The notes below the pieces were generated by a model. It was not told the DNA's origin and did not search any database. It worked only from the letters and a program-made list of their open reading frames with translations. Below are positions 36,294-45,872 of a stretch of DNA of 64,000 bases, piece after piece. Origin of the DNA: Cellvibrionales bacterium (GTDB lineage: Bacteria > Pseudomonadota > Gammaproteobacteria > Pseudomonadales > UBA7239); NCBI GenBank assembly GCA_016713115.1, contig JADJPU010000001.1:248001-312000 (forward strand). Reading direction: 5' to 3'. Every line of letters begins with the position of its first letter. Within the stretch, counting starts at the first letter, position 1. The position numbers and the translations under genes were made by a program.

Positions 36294-36854
36294 TCACATG
36301 CCTTTCACGGCGTAGATGCCTGGCGCATTGCGCAGATAGCCTTTGTAATCCATGCCATAACCAAACACATAACGGTCTGGCACATCCAAGCCGACAAAAT
36401 CTGCTTTTAAATCAGGAGGATTGCGACGACTGTGGTGTTTCTCCACCAACACCGCGCTGTACACTTTTTTGGCACCTTGCGCTTCGCACCAACGCAATAC
36501 TTCATGCAGCGTGATGCCTTCATCGAGAATATCGTCGATCACCAACACGGTGCGGTCGCACAGATCGTGGCGCGGCTTTACCAGCCACTCCACTGCTTCA
36601 CCACTGGTTTGATTGCGGTAGCGTGTGGCGTGGATGTAATCCAGCTGCAAATGGAAATTGAGACGCGGCAATAATTTTCCCGCGATCACTGTCGCACCAC
36701 TCATCAAAGGCAACAACAAAGGATTACTGTCTTTTAATTGCGCAGTGATTTTTTCTGCCAGCGTATCGATAGCTACAATTACTTGTTCGCGCGTAAACAA
36801 ACAATCGGCTTCGCGCCAAACGGCATCCACTTCTTGCAGTGACACCTCACTCAT
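36294..36854 (-). CDS. hpt: Hypoxanthine-guanine phosphoribosyltransferase
   Basis: This 186-aa purine salvage enzyme has the PRPP-binding motif VLVIDDILDEGIT, PLMSGATVIAGKLLPRL and a C-terminal VGLDVPDRYVFGYGMDYKGYLRN, as in the HGPRT family. It converts hypoxanthine or guanine plus PRPP to IMP or GMP. The start at 36854 was chosen because it overlaps the nagZ stop (ATGA) and yields the family length. It lies nine bases before the methylthioinosine phosphorylase, whose hypoxanthine product is its substrate. Confidence 0.92.
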   Translation of the reverse strand: MSEVSLQEVDAVWREADCLFTREQVIVAIDTLAEKITAQLKDSNPLLLPLMSGATVIAGKLLPRLNFHLQLDYIHATRYRNQTSGEAVEWLVKPRHDLCDRTVLVIDDILDEGITLHEVLRWCEAQGAKKVYSAVLVEKHHSRRNPPDLKADFVGLDVPDRYVFGYGMDYKGYLRNAPGIYAVKGM

Positions 36855-37900
36855 AACGGAAAATGCTGCTGCAATAATTGTTGTGCGGCTTGCCACTGCG
36901 GGGTTGCGTGTAACTCCACAAGACTCGGCCAAGCAAACGGACGCTTCAAACGCTGCAAATTTCCCGCTGGTTTTAGCTCGGATTTTTTCAGCGCATCCAC
37001 CACGGCCAACTGTGCGGGGCGCTGATTACACACCAACAACGCGGTGCAACCCGCCGCCAATGCAACGCGCGCGCGTTCACCCATATCAGCGATCACACCG
37101 GCACCTTCCATGGTTAAATCATCGCTAAAAATCACGCCATCAAAGCGCAACTGCTGTTTCAGCACATCTTGCAGCCAGTGCGCCGAAAAGCCGGCGGGAT
37201 TTTTATCCACCTGGCTATAAACCACATGCGCAGGCATTACAGCATCCAACTTTCCTTTGCTGCACAAATAACGATACGGCAACACATCTTCCGCCAAGAT
37301 ATTTTCTAGCGCACGATGATCAAAAGGAGTTTCGTGATGGCTGTCGCCGGCTACTGCACCGTGACCAGGGAAGTGTTTACCGGTGGCGCACATATTCGCC
37401 TCGTGCATACCGTCAATAAATGCTTCGCTCAACACGCTCATGATCTGCGGATCAATCGAAAACGAACGGTTGGCAATCACCGCGCAGCGCTCGTCATCCA
37501 AATCCAACACCGGTGCAAAACTTAAATCGACACCGCAAGCGCGCAATTCTGCCGCCATCAACCAACCGCAAGTACGCGCTAACGCAATGCCGTTTTCTGC
37601 ATGGCGCTGATACACCGCGCCAATCGCTGCCATGGGAGGAATCGCAGTAAATCCATCGCGAAAACGCTGCACACGCCCGCCTTCTTGATCTACGCAAATC
37701 AATAGTTCAGGGCGCACGGCGCGAATTTGTGCCACCAACGCACACAACTGCGCCACATCGCGATAATTGCGCGTAAAAAGAATGATGCCGCCCACCCAAG
37801 GCTCACGCAGCAGTGCTTCATCTTCTGCGGTGAGCGCAAGGCCAGCAACATCGACAATCACCGGTCCCAAGTTCATGCCTTCACTGTAAAACATGGCCAT
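36851..37900 (-). CDS. nagZ: Beta-N-acetylhexosaminidase
   Basis: NagZ is a cytosolic GH3 enzyme that removes GlcNAc from anhydromuropeptides in peptidoglycan recycling. The 349-aa protein shows VDQEGGRVQRFRDGF, CGVDLSFAPVLDL, the catalytic His/Asp loop KHFPGHGAVAGDSHHETP, PAHVVYSQVD, and the nucleophile segment GVIFSDDLTMEG. Alternative in-frame ATGs follow at residues 3 and 9; the ninth, followed by LGPVIVDVAG, is the usual family start. It overlaps hpt by four bases and follows secF by five. Confidence 0.95.
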   Translation of the reverse strand: MAMFYSEGMNLGPVIVDVAGLALTAEDEALLREPWVGGIILFTRNYRDVAQLCALVAQIRAVRPELLICVDQEGGRVQRFRDGFTAIPPMAAIGAVYQRHAENGIALARTCGWLMAAELRACGVDLSFAPVLDLDDERCAVIANRSFSIDPQIMSVLSEAFIDGMHEANMCATGKHFPGHGAVAGDSHHETPFDHRALENILAEDVLPYRYLCSKGKLDAVMPAHVVYSQVDKNPAGFSAHWLQDVLKQQLRFDGVIFSDDLTMEGAGVIADMGERARVALAAGCTALLVCNQRPAQLAVVDALKKSELKPAGNLQRLKRPFAWPSLVELHATPQWQAAQQLLQQHFPL

Positions 37901-37905
37901 TACCT

Positions 37906-38875
37906 TCAGCGAAAGTCAGCGGGATCCGGCTCGGCAAATTCATCCACGCCATCGGTAAACTCTTTTGGCGGTGGGCGCTTAATGAAATGCTCGCGCTCAA
38001 TACCAAACATAATCGCCAACGGCGAAGCCACCAACACCGAAGAATAAATACCAAAGCAGATACCGATGGTCAGCGCCATCGCAAAATAATGCAGTGTTTC
38101 ACCGCCGAAAATCAGCATGGATAGCACCATCAACTGCGTAGCGCCGTGTGTAATGATGGTTCGTGAAATCGTGCTGGTAATGCCGTGGTTCACCACTTCC
38201 TGTGTATTCATGTCGCGACGCAAGCGAAAGGTTTCACGCACACGGTCAAACACCACCACCGATTCGTTCACCGAATACCCTAAAACCGCCAACACCGCCG
38301 CCAACACCGACAGCGAAAACTCCCACTGGAAGAAGGCAAAAAAGCCCAGAATGATGATGACGTCGTGCAAGTTTGCCAAAATTGCCGCCACAGAAAACCG
38401 CCACTCAAAACGCATCGACAAATAAATAATAATGCCAATAACAACCAGCAACAGCGCGGTCAAACCTTTGTGCACCAACTCGTCACCCACTTGCGGACCA
38501 ACGAACTCGATGCGCTGCAACTGCCCATTCGGCACCGCGTCTTTCAACAGCGTCATCACAGATTCGCCCTGCTTTCTGGAATCACCGTCTTGCAACAGCG
38601 GCACGCGAATCATGACATCCTGTGGCGAGCCAAAAATTTTGTACCTGCGCTTCACCGAACTCACTGCCTTTCAACACTTCGCGAATTTTTTCTAGATTGG
38701 CTGCTTCTGGGTAGCGCACCTCTACCAAGGTGCCGCCGGTAAACTCTACCGACAGGTGCAAGCCACGCGTTGCCAAAAAGAAAACTGACAACACGAAAAC
38801 AATCAGCGAGATGGCGTTGAATACATGCGCATAGCGCATGAAAGGAATATCTTTTTTGATGCGGAAAAATTCCAT
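37906..38875 (-). CDS. secF: Protein translocase subunit SecF (frameshift)
   Basis: SecF forms the SecDF proton-driven complex that pulls preproteins across the inner membrane. The corrected 322-aa product (E. coli: 323) has TM1 after KKDIPFMRYAHVF, the periplasmic domain with SVEFTGGTLVEVRYP, and TM2-6 with GYSVNESVVVFDRVRE and INHGITSTISRT-like text (VVNHGITSTIS). The frame breaks in the A5 run at 38632-38636 (plus strand). Removing one base gives AQVQNFGSPQDVMIRVP, as expected. The start is the ATG before EFFRIKKD. It is downstream of secD with 11 bases between. Confidence 0.92.
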
Positions 38876-38886
38876 GACAATACTCC

Positions 38887-40791
38887 TCAACGATGCGCAA
38901 CGGTGATGCCAGCTTTCCATACCTGCCCGATGGACAAGCTGGCTAACTGCCTGCGACTACCGTAAATCCAATTCACCAGTGCGCGCGAAATAAATACGGA
39001 TGAAACAATGGAAGTCAAAATCCCTAAGCAGTGCACTACAGCAAAACCGCGCACCGGCCCCGTGCCAAACAACAGCAACATCAAACCAGCAATAAAGGTG
39101 GTGACATTCGAATCCACAATCGTACTGAATGCGCGATCGTAGCCCGCCATAATTGCCGCTTGCGGATTGGCACCACCGCGCAACTCCTCGCGAATACGCT
39201 CGTTTATCAATACATTGGCGTCAATTGCCATACCCAGTGTCAATGCAATCGCTGCAATACCTGGCAGCGACAAAGTCGCCTGTAAAGCCGCCAGCGCCGC
39301 AACCAACAACACCAAGTTGGATGCCAACGCCGTTACGGAAACCACACCAAACATTTGGTAATAAATAATCATGAACACAGCAATCGCCGCAAAACCCCAC
39401 AGCGTGGAGTGGAAACCGCGGCTGATATTCGCCGCACCTAAAGATGGGCCAATCGTGCGCTCCTCAATGATGTACACCGGCGCAGCCAGCGCACCGGCGC
39501 GCAACAATAGCGCTAGTTCATGCGCTTCTGCTTGGCTGTCTAAACCGGTGATGCGGAACTGCACACCCAAGGCGCTTTGAATCGTAGCGACATTGATCAA
39601 AGACTTTTCTGTTTTCGGCGTATGCACAATGGTTTCTGTGCCGTCAGCATTGCGCTGTCTGCTCGATTCCGCTTTTGTTTCGATAAACAACACGCCCATG
39701 GGTCGACCAATATTGTTGCGTGTCGCGCGATTCATTTTTTGACCGCCGCTGCTGTCCAGCGTGATGTTAACTTGTTGTGTGCCGGTCTCCGGATCCACCT
39801 GATTATTGGCGCTAGTGACCTGATCACCCGTCACAATCACACTTTCTTCCAATTCCACTTCACGACTTGGTTCGTTGCGAAAACTAAATTTTTCGCGCTG
39901 CGAGGGTGGTGTTTCTGCATTAGCGACCAAGCGAAATTCTAAGTTGGCGGTTTTACCAATAATCCGTTTTGCTTGTGCGGCATCTTGCACGCCAGGCAAT
40001 TCCACCACGATGCGATTGCGTCCTTGTTTTTGCACCAAAGGTTCCGCTACGCCCAACGCATTGACACGATTTCGCAAAGCCACGACATTCTGCGACACCG
40101 CGTAACCTTCCAACTCATTCAGCGCTTGTTCGCTCAAGGTCAGCGACACTAAAAATTGACCGTCTTTTTCTGAAGTGGTGCGCGTCATATCGCCAGCCAC
40201 TTTGCGCACTGCGGTCATCGCTGCACTACGATTGGCTTCATCAGGAAAGCGCAGCACTACCGTTTTTCCGTCTTGTTTTACTGACCACTGTCTGCTCGGC
40301 AAATTGGCATCGCGCAATTCGCGACGCAAATCTGCCGCCACTGCTTCGACTTTTTTTGCCAACATCGTGCTGGTATCCACTTCCAATAAAAAGTGCACAC
40401 CACCTGCCAAATCCAAACCCAATTTCATCGGCTTCGCGCCGATGCTGGTCAACCACGCAGGCGTAGTCGATGCCAAATTGAGCGCAACAATAAAATCGCC
40501 ACCCAAGGCTTTCTCCACTGCATCTTTAGCCGCCAATTGTTGCTCGCGCGATACCAAACGAATCAGAATCGACCCTTTACTGAATTCCGTCGCTTTGATG
40601 TCGATCTGCGCCTGCTGCAAAGCAGCAACAGCCTGCTCCTGCATCACAGGCGTCATCTCCGTGCCGCCCGATTCGCCAGTGATCTGAATAGCGGGATCGG
40701 GGTGATACAGATTGGGCACGGCGTAAATCACGCCCATGGCCAAAATCAACACAACAAGAATGTTCTTCCATAATGGATAGCGATTGGGCAT
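38887..40791 (-). CDS. secD: Protein translocase subunit SecD
   Basis: This is the 634-aa partner of SecF. It begins MPNRYPLWKN, followed by TM1 (ILVVLILAMGVIYAVPNL), then the large periplasmic P1 domain with KLGLDLAGGVHFLLEVD and AQAKRIIGKTANLEFRLV, and five C-terminal TM helices with GAVLAAPVYI-like text, ALTLGMAIDANVLINERIRE and GYDRAFSTIVDSNVTT. The start at 40791 was preferred to an upstream ATG at 40824 on family length and motif. Normally yajC and tgt lie immediately upstream; here an opposite-strand gene intervenes. Confidence 0.95.
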   Translation of the reverse strand: MPNRYPLWKNILVVLILAMGVIYAVPNLYHPDPAIQITGESGGTEMTPVMQEQAVAALQQAQIDIKATEFSKGSILIRLVSREQQLAAKDAVEKALGGDFIVALNLASTTPAWLTSIGAKPMKLGLDLAGGVHFLLEVDTSTMLAKKVEAVAADLRRELRDANLPSRQWSVKQDGKTVVLRFPDEANRSAAMTAVRKVAGDMTRTTSEKDGQFLVSLTLSEQALNELEGYAVSQNVVALRNRVNALGVAEPLVQKQGRNRIVVELPGVQDAAQAKRIIGKTANLEFRLVANAETPPSQREKFSFRNEPSREVELEESVIVTGDQVTSANNQVDPETGTQQVNITLDSSGGQKMNRATRNNIGRPMGVLFIETKAESSRQRNADGTETIVHTPKTEKSLINVATIQSALGVQFRITGLDSQAEAHELALLLRAGALAAPVYIIEERTIGPSLGAANISRGFHSTLWGFAAIAVFMIIYYQMFGVVSVTALASNLVLLVAALAALQATLSLPGIAAIALTLGMAIDANVLINERIREELRGGANPQAAIMAGYDRAFSTIVDSNVTTFIAGLMLLLFGTGPVRGFAVVHCLGILTSIVSSVFISRALVNWIYGSRRQLASLSIGQVWKAGITVAHR

Positions 40792-40905
40792 GCCCGATTT
40801 CCCCCTAAAAACCTGTGGAACCACTGGTCAAAAAATGGCTGGCGATTGTAGCAGTTGTTGCGTGGGGGTGTTTATTCGATCAGTATCCGAGCACATTTTT
40901 CAGGC

Positions 40906-42663
40906 ATGTTGTCAATGAGTTTTCCAAGCGCCCATCCATCTCTAACACCAGCACAGCCTTGGTGGGTACACAACTATCCGTTGATAATTGCTCTCGCATC
41001 GTTACCTGCCATTGCTTACCTTTATGTTTCTTGGCTAACAACCAGCAACACGCCTTACGGTGATGGCTATATCCAGTCACTGTTTACCGTGCTGTATTGG
41101 CAAGAGGGCAGCACACTCAGCGAGCAACTAAGCAACACATGGTGGACTTATTTCCAAAACCGAGCAGTCTTTTCTAAGTTCATTACGCTACTGCTGTATG
41201 CCATACAAGGAGCTATTGATTTACGAATCGAAGGCCTGTTTAGCAACTCCATGCTGGTGGCACTTGTCGCGCTGATTACACTCAGCTGTTATCAACATAG
41301 AGCGCCAGCTTACACGAGCCTTGTTGCCTCGCTGATGATTCTCAGCGTCTATTCTTGGACAATCACCACATGGCCTGAATGTGCTTTGTTTTATTTTCCC
41401 ACACTAACATTCTCTTTTCTAACTTTCTTGCTACTTGATCTCACTCAAGCGCGCGTACTGGCTGCTGTTATTTGCAGTTGGCTTGCAATGTTCACTATGG
41501 CAAATGGCTTACTGGCTGTCGTGGCAGGCTCTGCAATTCTATTATACAACCACACCTATCATCGTCGTTACACACGGTCTCAACTTGCCATCTGGGTGAT
41601 TGGAGCCTTTGCTGGGATTATTTTGCACCTAACCACAATGAATGTATTTTCCACTGAGCTGTTTGGCGCAAAGTCTGTGCGCGAATCTTTTATTGATATC
41701 CCTAGTCGACTTGTAGACTTTGTTGAATCCATGGGGGCAGCTCCATTTTTTCCTAACGAATACCGCGAAGGAAAAATTACGCTTGGCGCAATCATTCTGG
41801 CAACAATAGCTGTACTACTTGCTTCACCGCGCTCATGGAAAAACTCTGCCATGGTAGGCTTACTGCTATTCAGCACAGGAACCATTTTTCTCACTTCTTT
41901 GTTTCGCTACTCCGCTGGAGGAAACGACGGATATCAAATCTTCACCGCCACCAATTACGCAGCCCTATTTGTAATTGCATCGTCACACATTAACCGCAGA
42001 GACCGGCGCATCCCCGCTTTACTAGTCATCGCAGCAATCGCCTTCAATGCAAATGCACTGATAGGCAACCTGCCTAAAATGATAGAAAAAAAACAAAGGG
42101 CAACCGTTGAGCTACAAGAACTATTACTCAGCAGCGGGAAACGCGCAAACTCATGGGAAGGTGTACTTTTACGCCATGCGATTTCAGCAGACATCTACCG
42201 CCCACTGCAAAACCATGACAGCCTACCAATAGCACAAGCCTTACAGCCCATTGAAAACTGCCCACAACCCAAAGATAGCTATGGAAAATTACAAGCAGAA
42301 ACAAACGATATGGCGGCTGCATTACAGGCCGAGATACAGCTATCAGAAACTCTAAAATTTAACTCGCCACAACTGTTTTTGTGCGGATCGAATAAGAAAT
42401 ACAAAATCACTCTCGGCGCAGCAGCCAACTTAAATATACACCAGGCAAACACACTGACAATTCTCTTGGATAAACGAAAAATTACGCCAGACAACTATCG
42501 TGTCGTCGTTAGCACAGGAAATTTTGAGTTTATTTTGCCGGAGCAACTTTCCGTTACTGCAATAACTCCATGGCACCCAAATCAGAAAGACTGTAAGGCT
42601 GTGCGTTTTTTTGCACGATGGAAGGCATTTTCTCCTTTTGTCGAATACTACTGCTCACTTTAA
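40906..42663 (+). CDS. Orphan GT-C-like polytopic membrane protein B
   Basis: This uncharacterised protein of about 585 aa has roughly ten TM helices in the first 400 residues and a soluble C-terminal region of about 180 residues. Shared positions with protein A (21680-23293) are NTPYGDGYIQSL after TM1, FQNRAVF after the first loop, and TMANGLLAV in a middle helix. It is oriented against secD and tgt and occupies the place of yajC; base composition is A+T-rich relative to both neighbours. The ATG at 40915 is an equally possible start. A glycosyltransferase role is inferred only from topology. Confidence 0.7.
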   Translation: MLSMSFPSAHPSLTPAQPWWVHNYPLIIALASLPAIAYLYVSWLTTSNTPYGDGYIQSLFTVLYWQEGSTLSEQLSNTWWTYFQNRAVFSKFITLLLYAIQGAIDLRIEGLFSNSMLVALVALITLSCYQHRAPAYTSLVASLMILSVYSWTITTWPECALFYFPTLTFSFLTFLLLDLTQARVLAAVICSWLAMFTMANGLLAVVAGSAILLYNHTYHRRYTRSQLAIWVIGAFAGIILHLTTMNVFSTELFGAKSVRESFIDIPSRLVDFVESMGAAPFFPNEYREGKITLGAIILATIAVLLASPRSWKNSAMVGLLLFSTGTIFLTSLFRYSAGGNDGYQIFTATNYAALFVIASSHINRRDRRIPALLVIAAIAFNANALIGNLPKMIEKKQRATVELQELLLSSGKRANSWEGVLLRHAISADIYRPLQNHDSLPIAQALQPIENCPQPKDSYGKLQAETNDMAAALQAEIQLSETLKFNSPQLFLCGSNKKYKITLGAAANLNIHQANTLTILLDKRKITPDNYRVVVSTGNFEFILPEQLSVTAITPWHPNQKDCKAVRFFARWKAFSPFVEYYCSL

Positions 42664-42677
42664 CCACCAAAAAAGTT

Positions 42678-43789
42678 TTACAACGCCGGCACCGACAAAC
42701 CCTGCGCGGCGTAGTGCTGTGCAACGAAGGCATCCAACTGCCCAGCGGAGATAGCATTGCGCAAACCTGCCATCAGGCGCTGATAAAAGCGCAGGTTGTG
42801 GATGGTGTTTAGCATGCTGCCGAGTATCTCGCCGCATTTATCGAGATGGTAAAGATAGGCGCGAGAAAAATGCTGACAGGTGTAGCAATCGCAGGTTTCA
42901 TCTAGCGGGCGTTCATCGTGGCGGTACTGTGCATTGCGCAGTTTTAACTTCCCTTGTGGCACAAACAAATAAGCATTGCGCGCGTTGCGCGTTGGCATCA
43001 CGCAATCAAACATATCCACGCCGCGACGAACGGCTTCCACCAAATCATTCGGCGTGCCGACACCCATCACATAACGCGGCTTATCTTTGGGCATGTGTGA
43101 CACCACGGCATCCAACACATGCAGCATTTCTTCTTTTGGCTCACCGACTGACAAACCACCCAGCGCATAACCGTCAAAACCAATTTCTTGCAAACCATCG
43201 AGTGATTTGTGGCGCAAATGTTCATACATGCCGCCCTGCACAATACCAAACAGCGCGGCGCTATTATCGCCGTGCGCTTCGCGCGAGCGTTTTGCCCAAC
43301 GCAGCGACAATTCCATGGAAGATTTTGCCTGCTCTTCTGTTGCAGGATACGGCGTGCACTCATCGAAAATCATCGCGATATCGGAGCCGAGCTTGTGCTG
43401 CACGGCAATCGCTTCTTCCGGACCCAAAAACACAGGGCTGCCATCCACCGGCGAACGAAAAGACACACCCGCTTCATTAATTTTGCGCAGCTTGCCTAAA
43501 CTCCACACTTGAAAACCGCCAGAGTCAGTGAGGATAGGTTTTGCCACTGCATAAAGCCGTGCAAACTGCCAAAACGCTCGATCACTTCGGTGCCGGGGCG
43601 CAGCATCAAGTGAAAAGTATTGCCCAATAAAATTTCTGCACCGATGGCTTCAATATCGTGCGGTTTCATGGCTTTTACCGTGCCGTAAGTGCCCACCGGC
43701 ATAAACGCCGGCGTATTCACTTCGCCGCGCGGGAAGCGCAACACACCGCGCCGCGCCGCGCCGTCGGTTGCCAATAACTCAAACTGCAT
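42678..43789 (-). CDS. tgt: tRNA-guanine transglycosylase (frameshift)
   Basis: Tgt exchanges guanine 34 for preQ1 in GUN-anticodon tRNAs. The corrected protein has 370 aa (E. coli 375). It shows VNTPAFMPVGTYGTVK, the Asp of TDSGGFQVWSL, GIVQGGMYEHLR, GGLSVGEPKEEM, the nucleophile region FDCVMPTRNARN, and the zinc site CDCYTCQHFSRAYLYHL. The frame breaks at the T4 run 43539-43542 (plus strand). One further base gives FMQWQKPILTDSGGFQV. The start is the ATG of MQFELLATDG. It follows queA by 14 bases. Confidence 0.93.
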
Positions 43790-43803
43790 ACGGCATTCGC
43801 GCG

Positions 43804-44865
43804 TCATACTGGAATATCCTCACTGGCCTTTGTATTTTTGCTAATCAACATGGCATCGCCATAACTAAAAAAACGGTATTGCTCGTCAACCGCCGCGCGG
43901 TAAGCGCGCAAGGTATTCTGATAACCGGCAAAAGCACTTACCAACATCAATAAGGTGGATTCCGACAAATGAAAATTGGTAATCAAGGCATCTACCACCT
44001 GAAATTTATAGCTAGGGTAGATAAAAATATCGGTATCGCCAGCGTACGGCTGCAACTCGCCATTTTTTGCGGCGGTTTCTAAACAGCGCACACTGGTCGT
44101 CCCCACTGCAATCACGCGCCCGCCGCGTTTTTTTGCAGTGTGTACGGCATCGCAAACCGCCTGCGTTACTTCAATGTATTCACTGTGCATGTGGTGATCG
44201 CGAATATCGTCACTGCGCACCGGTTGAAATGTGCCAGCGCCGACATGCAGCGTCACAAAAGCCGTCTGCACACCTTTTCCACGCAGCGCCGCCATCATCG
44301 TTTCATCAAAATGCAAACCCGCTGTGGGTGCTGCAACAGCGCCTGGTGTTTGCGCGTAAACGGTTTGATAGCGTTCGCGATCCACTTCTGTATCGGCGCG
44401 CTGAATGTACGGCGGCAGCGGCATATGCCCCAGCAAATCCAACCACTCATGTACCGAGCGCGCAGCATCAAATTGCAAACGAAATAAATTGCCGTCGCGT
44501 TCCAACATCGTGACGCGCAAAACATTTTTTCCATCATCAAATAATAATTCTTCGCCCGCTTTGGGTGACTTACTAGCGCGCACATGCGCCAACACTTCCT
44601 GCGCGTTCAGCACGCGCTCCACCAACACTTCCACTTTGCCGCCGCTGGGTTTATGCCCCAGCAGGCGCGCAGGAATTACGCGCGTGTTGTTGAACACCAT
44701 CACATCGCCTGGCTGCACCCAATCCAGCAGTGCAGAAAATTGGCGGTGCGCCAACTCGCCTGTTTCGCCGTCCAAGCACAGCAGACGACTGCCTGTGCGT
44801 TCAGCGCAGGGTTCGGCGGCGATCAAGCTCGGAGGCAAGTGATAGTGAAAATGCTGGCGCAACAT
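43804..44865 (-). CDS. queA: S-adenosylmethionine:tRNA ribosyltransferase-isomerase
   Basis: QueA adds the epoxycyclopentanediol part of queuosine using the ribosyl group of SAM. The 353-aa protein (E. coli 356) has FHYHLPPSLIAAEP at the start, VMVFNNTRVIPARLLGHK, TPGAVAAPTAGLHFDE, TLHVGAGTFQPVR, HSEYIEV and GTTSVRCLETA. I started it at 44865 where the family begins; the frame is open another 25 codons upstream. It heads the queA-tgt pair and is divergent from tRNA-Leu. Confidence 0.95.
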   Translation of the reverse strand: MLRQHFHYHLPPSLIAAEPCAERTGSRLLCLDGETGELAHRQFSALLDWVQPGDVMVFNNTRVIPARLLGHKPSGGKVEVLVERVLNAQEVLAHVRASKSPKAGEELLFDDGKNVLRVTMLERDGNLFRLQFDAARSVHEWLDLLGHMPLPPYIQRADTEVDRERYQTVYAQTPGAVAAPTAGLHFDETMMAALRGKGVQTAFVTLHVGAGTFQPVRSDDIRDHHMHSEYIEVTQAVCDAVHTAKKRGGRVIAVGTTSVRCLETAAKNGELQPYAGDTDIFIYPSYKFQVVDALITNFHLSESTLLMLVSAFAGYQNTLRAYRAAVDEQYRFFSYGDAMLISKNTKASEDIPV

Positions 44866-44939
44866 GCAAAGGGAGTGAGGTAGCTGAAGTCGGGGCGGCA
44901 TTGTTCCACATTCATTCGGCAGCGACACGCAAAAGTGCA

Positions 44940-44968
44940 TTGCCCTACCGCACGGCTGCCGCTAGAAT
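44940..44968 (+). promoter_or_regulatory. Promoter of tRNA-Leu
   Basis: TTGCCC (44940-44945) and TAGAAT (44963-44968) are separated by 17 bases. The tRNA begins 13 bases after the -10 box. A GC-rich discriminator (GCGCGCC) follows, as is common for stringently controlled stable-RNA promoters. Confidence 0.7.
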
Positions 44969-44981
44969 GCGCGCCTCCTTA

Positions 44982-45066
44982 GCCGGAATGGCGGAATCGG
45001 TAGACGCGCACGACTCAAACTCGTGTTCCGAAAGGAGTGAGAGTTCGAGTCTCTCTTCCGGCACCA
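44982..45066 (+). tRNA. tRNA-Leu (anticodon CAA)
   Basis: The 85-nt gene has the acceptor stem GCCGGAA/TTCCGGC, an encoded CCA end at 45064-45066, the T-arm GTTCGAGTC, the D-arm with TGGCGGAATCGGTAGACGC, and the long variable arm of leucine tRNAs. The anticodon loop is CTCAAAC, with CAA at 45016-45018, reading UUG codons. It is followed by an element remnant, and tRNA 3' ends are common integration sites. Confidence 0.97.
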
Positions 45067-45102
45067 TGTACCTGTCCTATACCGTACGGACAATCAACTA
45101 AA

Positions 45103-45125
45103 CCCCTGATTTCAGGGGCTTTTTT
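45103..45125 (+). terminator. Terminator after tRNA-Leu
   Basis: Stem CCCCTGA/TCAGGGG (45103-45109 with 45112-45118), a two-base loop, then a T-rich tract CTTTTTT. It ends the tRNA transcript 37 bases after the CCA. Confidence 0.85.
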
Positions 45126-45180
45126 GTTTCAGCACCATCCAAAGCAATCCTACCAAAACCACCACAATCCGCGTATTATC

Positions 45181-45201
45181 TGGGTAACTTTCTGGGTAAC
45201 T
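45181..45201 (+). repeat. Tandem TGGGTAACT repeats before the integrase-like gene
   Basis: Two copies of TGGGTAACT (45181-45189 and 45193-45201) are separated by three bases. Short direct repeats between a tRNA target and its integrase gene commonly serve as arm-type integrase binding sites; that role is inferred here. Confidence 0.45.
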
Positions 45202-45231
45202 CAAAATCCAAACGGGATTAGGCTGGCAGCC

Positions 45232-45792
45232 ATGACGCGCAAACCACTCACTAGCGCCATACAAGCAGAAAAAGCAAAACCCGAAGCCAAGCCATACAAG
45301 CTAGCCGCTGGCGAAGGCTTGTTCTTGGAAATACTGCCAACAGGAAAAAAACGCTGGCGCTTGCGCTATTTCTATATGGGCAAGGAGCAAATGCTATCCC
45401 TTGGCATGTATCCCTACATTGGACTTCAAGATGCCAAGCTATTGCGCCACAACGCCAAGCAACTTCTAGCACAAGGGAAAAACCCAAGTGCAGAGCGAAA
45501 AGCCGAAAAAGCAGCCAAGCGGATTGCACTGAGCAGCACCTTTGAAACCTGTGCACAGGACATTGCCCAACACCTACTAAAGCAGCACCCAGACAAAACC
45601 AAGCCGAAAATATGGCGAGAAATCAGCAAAGACCAAATCAACCTAGACATACTAGAAACGGCTGATGGCGATATTGAATACTACAGGGATGGCGAGGAAC
45701 TTTTTTTCAATATGGATGGGCAAGAAGAACAAAAAATCACCCAGAAACACTTTTTCAACACTTACCTGGTCAAGAAAAACAAATCCAAGTAA
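45232..45792 (+). CDS. Integrase arm-domain (DUF4102) protein lacking the catalytic domain
   Basis: The first 90 or so residues of this 186-aa protein are a DUF4102 arm-DNA-binding domain of P4-type tyrosine integrases (KLAAGEGLFLEILPTGKKRWRLRYFYMGKEQMLSLGMYP...LLAQGKNPSAERKAEKAAKR). The rest is acidic and unlike an integrase (WREISKDQINLDILETADGDIEYY, then DGEELFFNMDGQEEQ). The Arg, His and Tyr catalytic motifs of the recombinase are absent. It may be a truncated integrase, or a stand-alone excisionase-like accessory. The ATG at 45232 is in the usual position after the arm-site repeats. A terminator follows. Confidence 0.7.
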   Translation: MTRKPLTSAIQAEKAKPEAKPYKLAAGEGLFLEILPTGKKRWRLRYFYMGKEQMLSLGMYPYIGLQDAKLLRHNAKQLLAQGKNPSAERKAEKAAKRIALSSTFETCAQDIAQHLLKQHPDKTKPKIWREISKDQINLDILETADGDIEYYRDGEELFFNMDGQEEQKITQKHFFNTYLVKKNKSK

Positions 45793-45799
45793 TAAAAAT

Positions 45800-45827
45800 A
45801 CCAGACCATCACCCCTCTGGTTTTTTT
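45800..45827 (+). terminator. Terminator after the integrase-like gene
   Basis: Stem ACCAGA/TCTGGT (45800-45805 with 45816-45821) with a ten-base loop and seven T. It separates the integrase-like gene from the AlpA gene, which therefore has its own promoter. Confidence 0.75.
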
Positions 45828-45872
45828 CTGGCTGTCAGGCTTACCCCGTCCTAACAAAACGAGGTACGCACT

